DNA from: Rachycentron canadum
Lineage: Eukaryota; Chordata; Actinopteri; Carangiformes; Rachycentridae
NCBI GenBank assembly: GCA_038496675.1
Contig: CM076652.1
Span: forward strand, 11,015,212-11,079,211
Reading direction: 5' to 3'
Length of the DNA stretch: 64,000 nt
Below are positions 61,201 through 64,000 of this stretch, piece by piece; within the stretch, counting starts at the first letter, position 1, and each line of letters starts with the position of its first letter. The notes under the pieces were generated by a model. It was not told the origin of the DNA. It searched no databases and worked only from the letters and a program-made list of their open reading frames with translations. The position numbers and the translations under genes were made by a program.

Positions 61201-62220
61201 GTGTAGTTACTCTTTGGAGACTAATTTCTCACTTTGTCACCCCCCTTCCCAGAGACAGAGATGAACAGCAGGTAAACTGCCCCCTTTCACAGCCCACATT
61301 CCATTGGGCAAACAGGTTTTAGTGATGAGCTCAGAAAGCTTCCACTGAGGACTCATCCTCAGGGCACTGTCTGCGTTCTCTTGTCTCCTTGTAGAGAAAT
61401 GAATGGCAAGTTAGCCACACCTTGAGAAGCCTGGAACCCACTGTTCTTGAGAATCTTGAATGTAGCAGGCTCCCATGTAGAAGTCTTAGCCCAGAGCCTT
61501 TGAGATCATCAAGGAACCAAGGGACCAACCCACTGGAGGCATAAAGTGTAACACATGCTGTCCTCAACTGACCAGTGCAGCTAGTTGTAGCCACCATTGG
61601 CTATAAAAGCCAGGACGAATCAGAAGCTCTTTTTTTCTCTCCATACAAACAAGATCATTTGTGTTCCTTATGACACTGGTCAAGACAAAACATAGTAGCA
61701 TTCGCCTTGTTTATGTCCTACACCCTATTTCCTTAGTGCTGTACCTCTTGGTTAGCTTGAAGCTGTATCTCTTTACATAACCAAGAGGAAAAGAGACATA
61801 TTAGAATTCAAAACCAATTCTGATTTTAAAAAATGAAACAAGCAGTTCACTCTCTCCGTTTCTTACCTGTATCTATACATTTGCTTTAGAGCAGGGCTGG
61901 AATAATAATTAAAAAAAAGCTGCATACTGTTGACACTGGTTTTTCAGTTAGGTGCCTATTGAAGAAATTTCCAATCACTTTGATCCAACCAAATTGGAGC
62001 TGGTTTTTCTGCGAAACAGAATTATTTATTTGCATGTAACTTGGTGTCAGTGATCTCCCTGTTCAGTCACTCAAGACTCAAATAATGCAGTGCAACTTTG
62101 TTCACCTTATGCAGAGTGCAGGATCCAAGTGTTGATTATGTTCAGCTCCATTGTTTACAAATCAATATGCAATCTTATGAGAAAAAAAAATAATAAGAAG
62201 AAAGCTCCTGGTCTGTTCAC
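58220..62220. other. intergenic DNA
   Basis: AT-rich, with poly-A and poly-T runs (about 59315-59329, 60103-60110 and 60573-60591). Frames at 60645-60929 and 61331-61597 show no domain and no convincing splice sites. Confidence 0.55.
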
Positions 62221-62233
62221 ATTACTAGGACAC

Positions 62234-62256
<23 letters not shown>
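62234..62256. repeat. short (TA)n array next to poly-T
   Basis: About eleven TA units followed directly by a T run. Confidence 0.9.
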
Positions 62257-62264
<8 letters not shown>

Positions 62265-62479
62265 TGCTGTTGATTTCCCTTTGAGAGTGGCCTTGATTGC
62301 TGATGCGATTATGCTGATGTAAATCTATAAAACCAAAGGGATTTCTGGAAAGAAAAATTAAAAAACAAGTTCATATTTGTTGACCTGAAGGACAGAGAAA
62401 GGAGGCATCAGAGAGAAGAGGAGGACCAGACACATAGGAGCATTTTTTACAACCAGCTGCTCAGGTACAGTATATTAGG

Positions 62480-62750
62480 TGATGTGGAGAAGAGGACTTG
62501 GCGACCCGTGTCCCCCCACCTTTCAAATCCCATCTCCCTCAATGAAATCAGGTGTCAAAGTTTGCAGAGGATGTAGTGAAAACAAGCCAAACTCGATCAC
62601 GACTGGCGCTGTCACAGCTGTTGAGAGGGCCGATAAAATAACCTAATAAAGAAGAGAGAGTTGTCCCCAGCTCGGTGCTGCCCTGACGGCAGGGCAGAAA
62701 CACTTTACAATGGCATCCGTGCATGACATTGTAAATGAGCAAACTTGGTG
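62480..62750. promoter_or_regulatory. possible conserved non-coding element
   Basis: A GC-balanced, ordered block (GGCGCTGTCACAGCTGTTGA, GATAAAATAACCTAATAAAG, GCTGCCCTGACGGCAGGGCA). It contains an E-box-like CAGCTG and a short GC inverted repeat and has no ORF with splice sites. Texture-based suggestion only. Confidence 0.2.
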
Positions 62751-62759
62751 AACATCTTT

Positions 62760-64000
62760 AAAGCACAGCAGTGAATCTGTCTAGTATGTGTTGAACAATT
62801 TGGGAATATCAGCATGGAAGGTGTTTTATTTTTATGGAATACAGAAAAAAATTACTGTTTTGAGACCAATATTCCTTAACGTATGACAATAGAAAATACT
62901 GAAGCCTTTTGAAAGATTGATTTTACATCAAGAGAAAGTGAGTGCCCCCCAATAATGTGTTGAATCATTATAGAAAGGCAAAAGAAGTTTCAGTAATTAA
63001 TTTTTGAGATTTCACATGAAAAAAAAAAATACACACAAAAACATCTGCACTTAGAATTTGAGGATTGAAATATACTTCTTTTGATCAAGTTGTCAAGTCA
63101 CTAAAAACTTTAGGAGCTTTCAGGTCTTCACCATCATGTCAAAGTCATAAGATCATAAGATCATAAGTCATAAGATCATGAGGCTGAGGCTCCTCCTGAG
63201 GAAATATTTGCCTCTGCTACATGACACAATATATAAACAGTGTCTACTTGTTGTAATTATGGTAATAAGAATAAACGCTTGTTGTCTAGGTTACCCTACT
63301 GCTATTTGTGGTTACAATCTAATCTAGACTCAAGGAAAGACGAAGATACATGCATACAGACACTATACAAAAAGCCTGAGTGGACTTTGCACTTCCATTG
63401 AGAATGGCTACAACAGTGGAGTCAAAACAAAGTGGTTAACAGTGAAACTGTGAGTTAAATACTATGATTTGAAAGAATGTGTCATCAGAAATAAAGACGG
63501 GCAAACACAATATTTTTAAGGAAGCAACTCTCTCAATGAAGATTTTACTGATTTTTCTTGCAGTTGGATCGTTAGCATGCAGCATTCGTGGCTGTGTAAT
63601 TAGTTAAACATTTCTGTTTTCTTAAATTAATTCTATTCATCTTTTGTTCTGACTAAGAACAGGCTTTGTAATGTTATAGTGAAATTGACCAGAGGCCCAG
63701 CTCTGGTACTAATTTCACTCCTTAACTTTGAAACTTGTGCCATCTGGTCTGACAATTGTTTCCTGGAAAGTGAACCCTCATGAGGGCCATCCTCTCATGG
63801 ATTCACCAGAGATGATGGATAGCCCTGCAATCTGTCATCCACTGTCGTTTTCCTTTTTGAAGACATCCTCTTCTGTCCCTCTATAGTGACACAGATGGCT
63901 AGTCACAGGTGACACAACTAATATCATATGTCACCTGTCACCTCAATGTGTGAAAGGCAAAGAACGAGGATTGATTCTTTAGCTAATTATTGTCACCTTT
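62760..64000. other. intergenic DNA at the right edge
   Basis: AT-rich. Contains a small ATCATAAG-type tandem repeat at about 63146-63179. No gene recognised. Confidence 0.55.

Noticed and set aside
63146..63179. Short regularly spaced repeats as a CRISPR array
   Set aside because: Units of about 10 nt without spacers in vertebrate DNA; a simple tandem repeat.

Overview
This is nuclear genomic DNA from a ray-finned fish, most likely a spiny-rayed (percomorph) teleost. The evidence is one vertebrate gene with ordinary GT-AG introns, many long CA/TA/GA microsatellites, AT-rich non-coding DNA, and fragments of interspersed repeats that I recognise as common in percomorph genomes (about 21.96-22.26, 25.4-25.6, 30.37-30.64, 39.8, 54.8-55.1 and 56.5 kb). 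Nothing points to a bacterial, plasmid or viral replicon: there are no operons, no RBS-led ORF clusters and no CRISPR arrays.

The one firmly identified gene is EHF (ESE-3), an epithelial ETS transcription factor on the minus strand. Eight coding exons lie between 14740 and 10581 and splice cleanly into a 275-residue protein with an N-terminal Pointed (SAM/PNT) domain and a C-terminal ETS DNA-binding domain. Four short cassette exons, all phase 1-1 and a multiple of three, link the two domains.

Left of EHF (1-10.5 kb) there is an old tandem duplication carrying a pair of exon-like 64-nt blocks (46-109 and 1313-1376, minus strand). A GC/CpG-richer promoter-like block lies at about 3.77-4.02 kb and a degenerate tRNA-like sequence near 4.53-4.62 kb. 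A candidate two-exon short gene (4723-5312, plus strand) could encode a 56-residue acidic protein. A second duplicated block at 7.3-8.8 kb is split by about 0.75 kb of unrelated DNA. I do not recognise a family for any of these coding candidates.

Right of EHF (14.8-64 kb) I find no convincing gene over almost 50 kb. The interval holds simple repeats, a fish SINE-like copy, a roughly 650-bp fold-back DNA element (27.89-28.55 kb), a 22-bp perfect palindrome with a 4-nt loop (28.96-29.01 kb), and a decayed Tc1/mariner transposon (49.61-50.11 kb) whose third catalytic acid is replaced by Gln. Several well-ordered, homeobox- or POU-site-rich blocks could be conserved regulatory elements. The layout suits a regulatory gene desert upstream of EHF, but that is inference. 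I did not find a previously undescribed biological system. The best leads are the short-gene candidate at 4.7-5.3 kb, the twin 64-nt exons, and the symmetric exon cassette of EHF.
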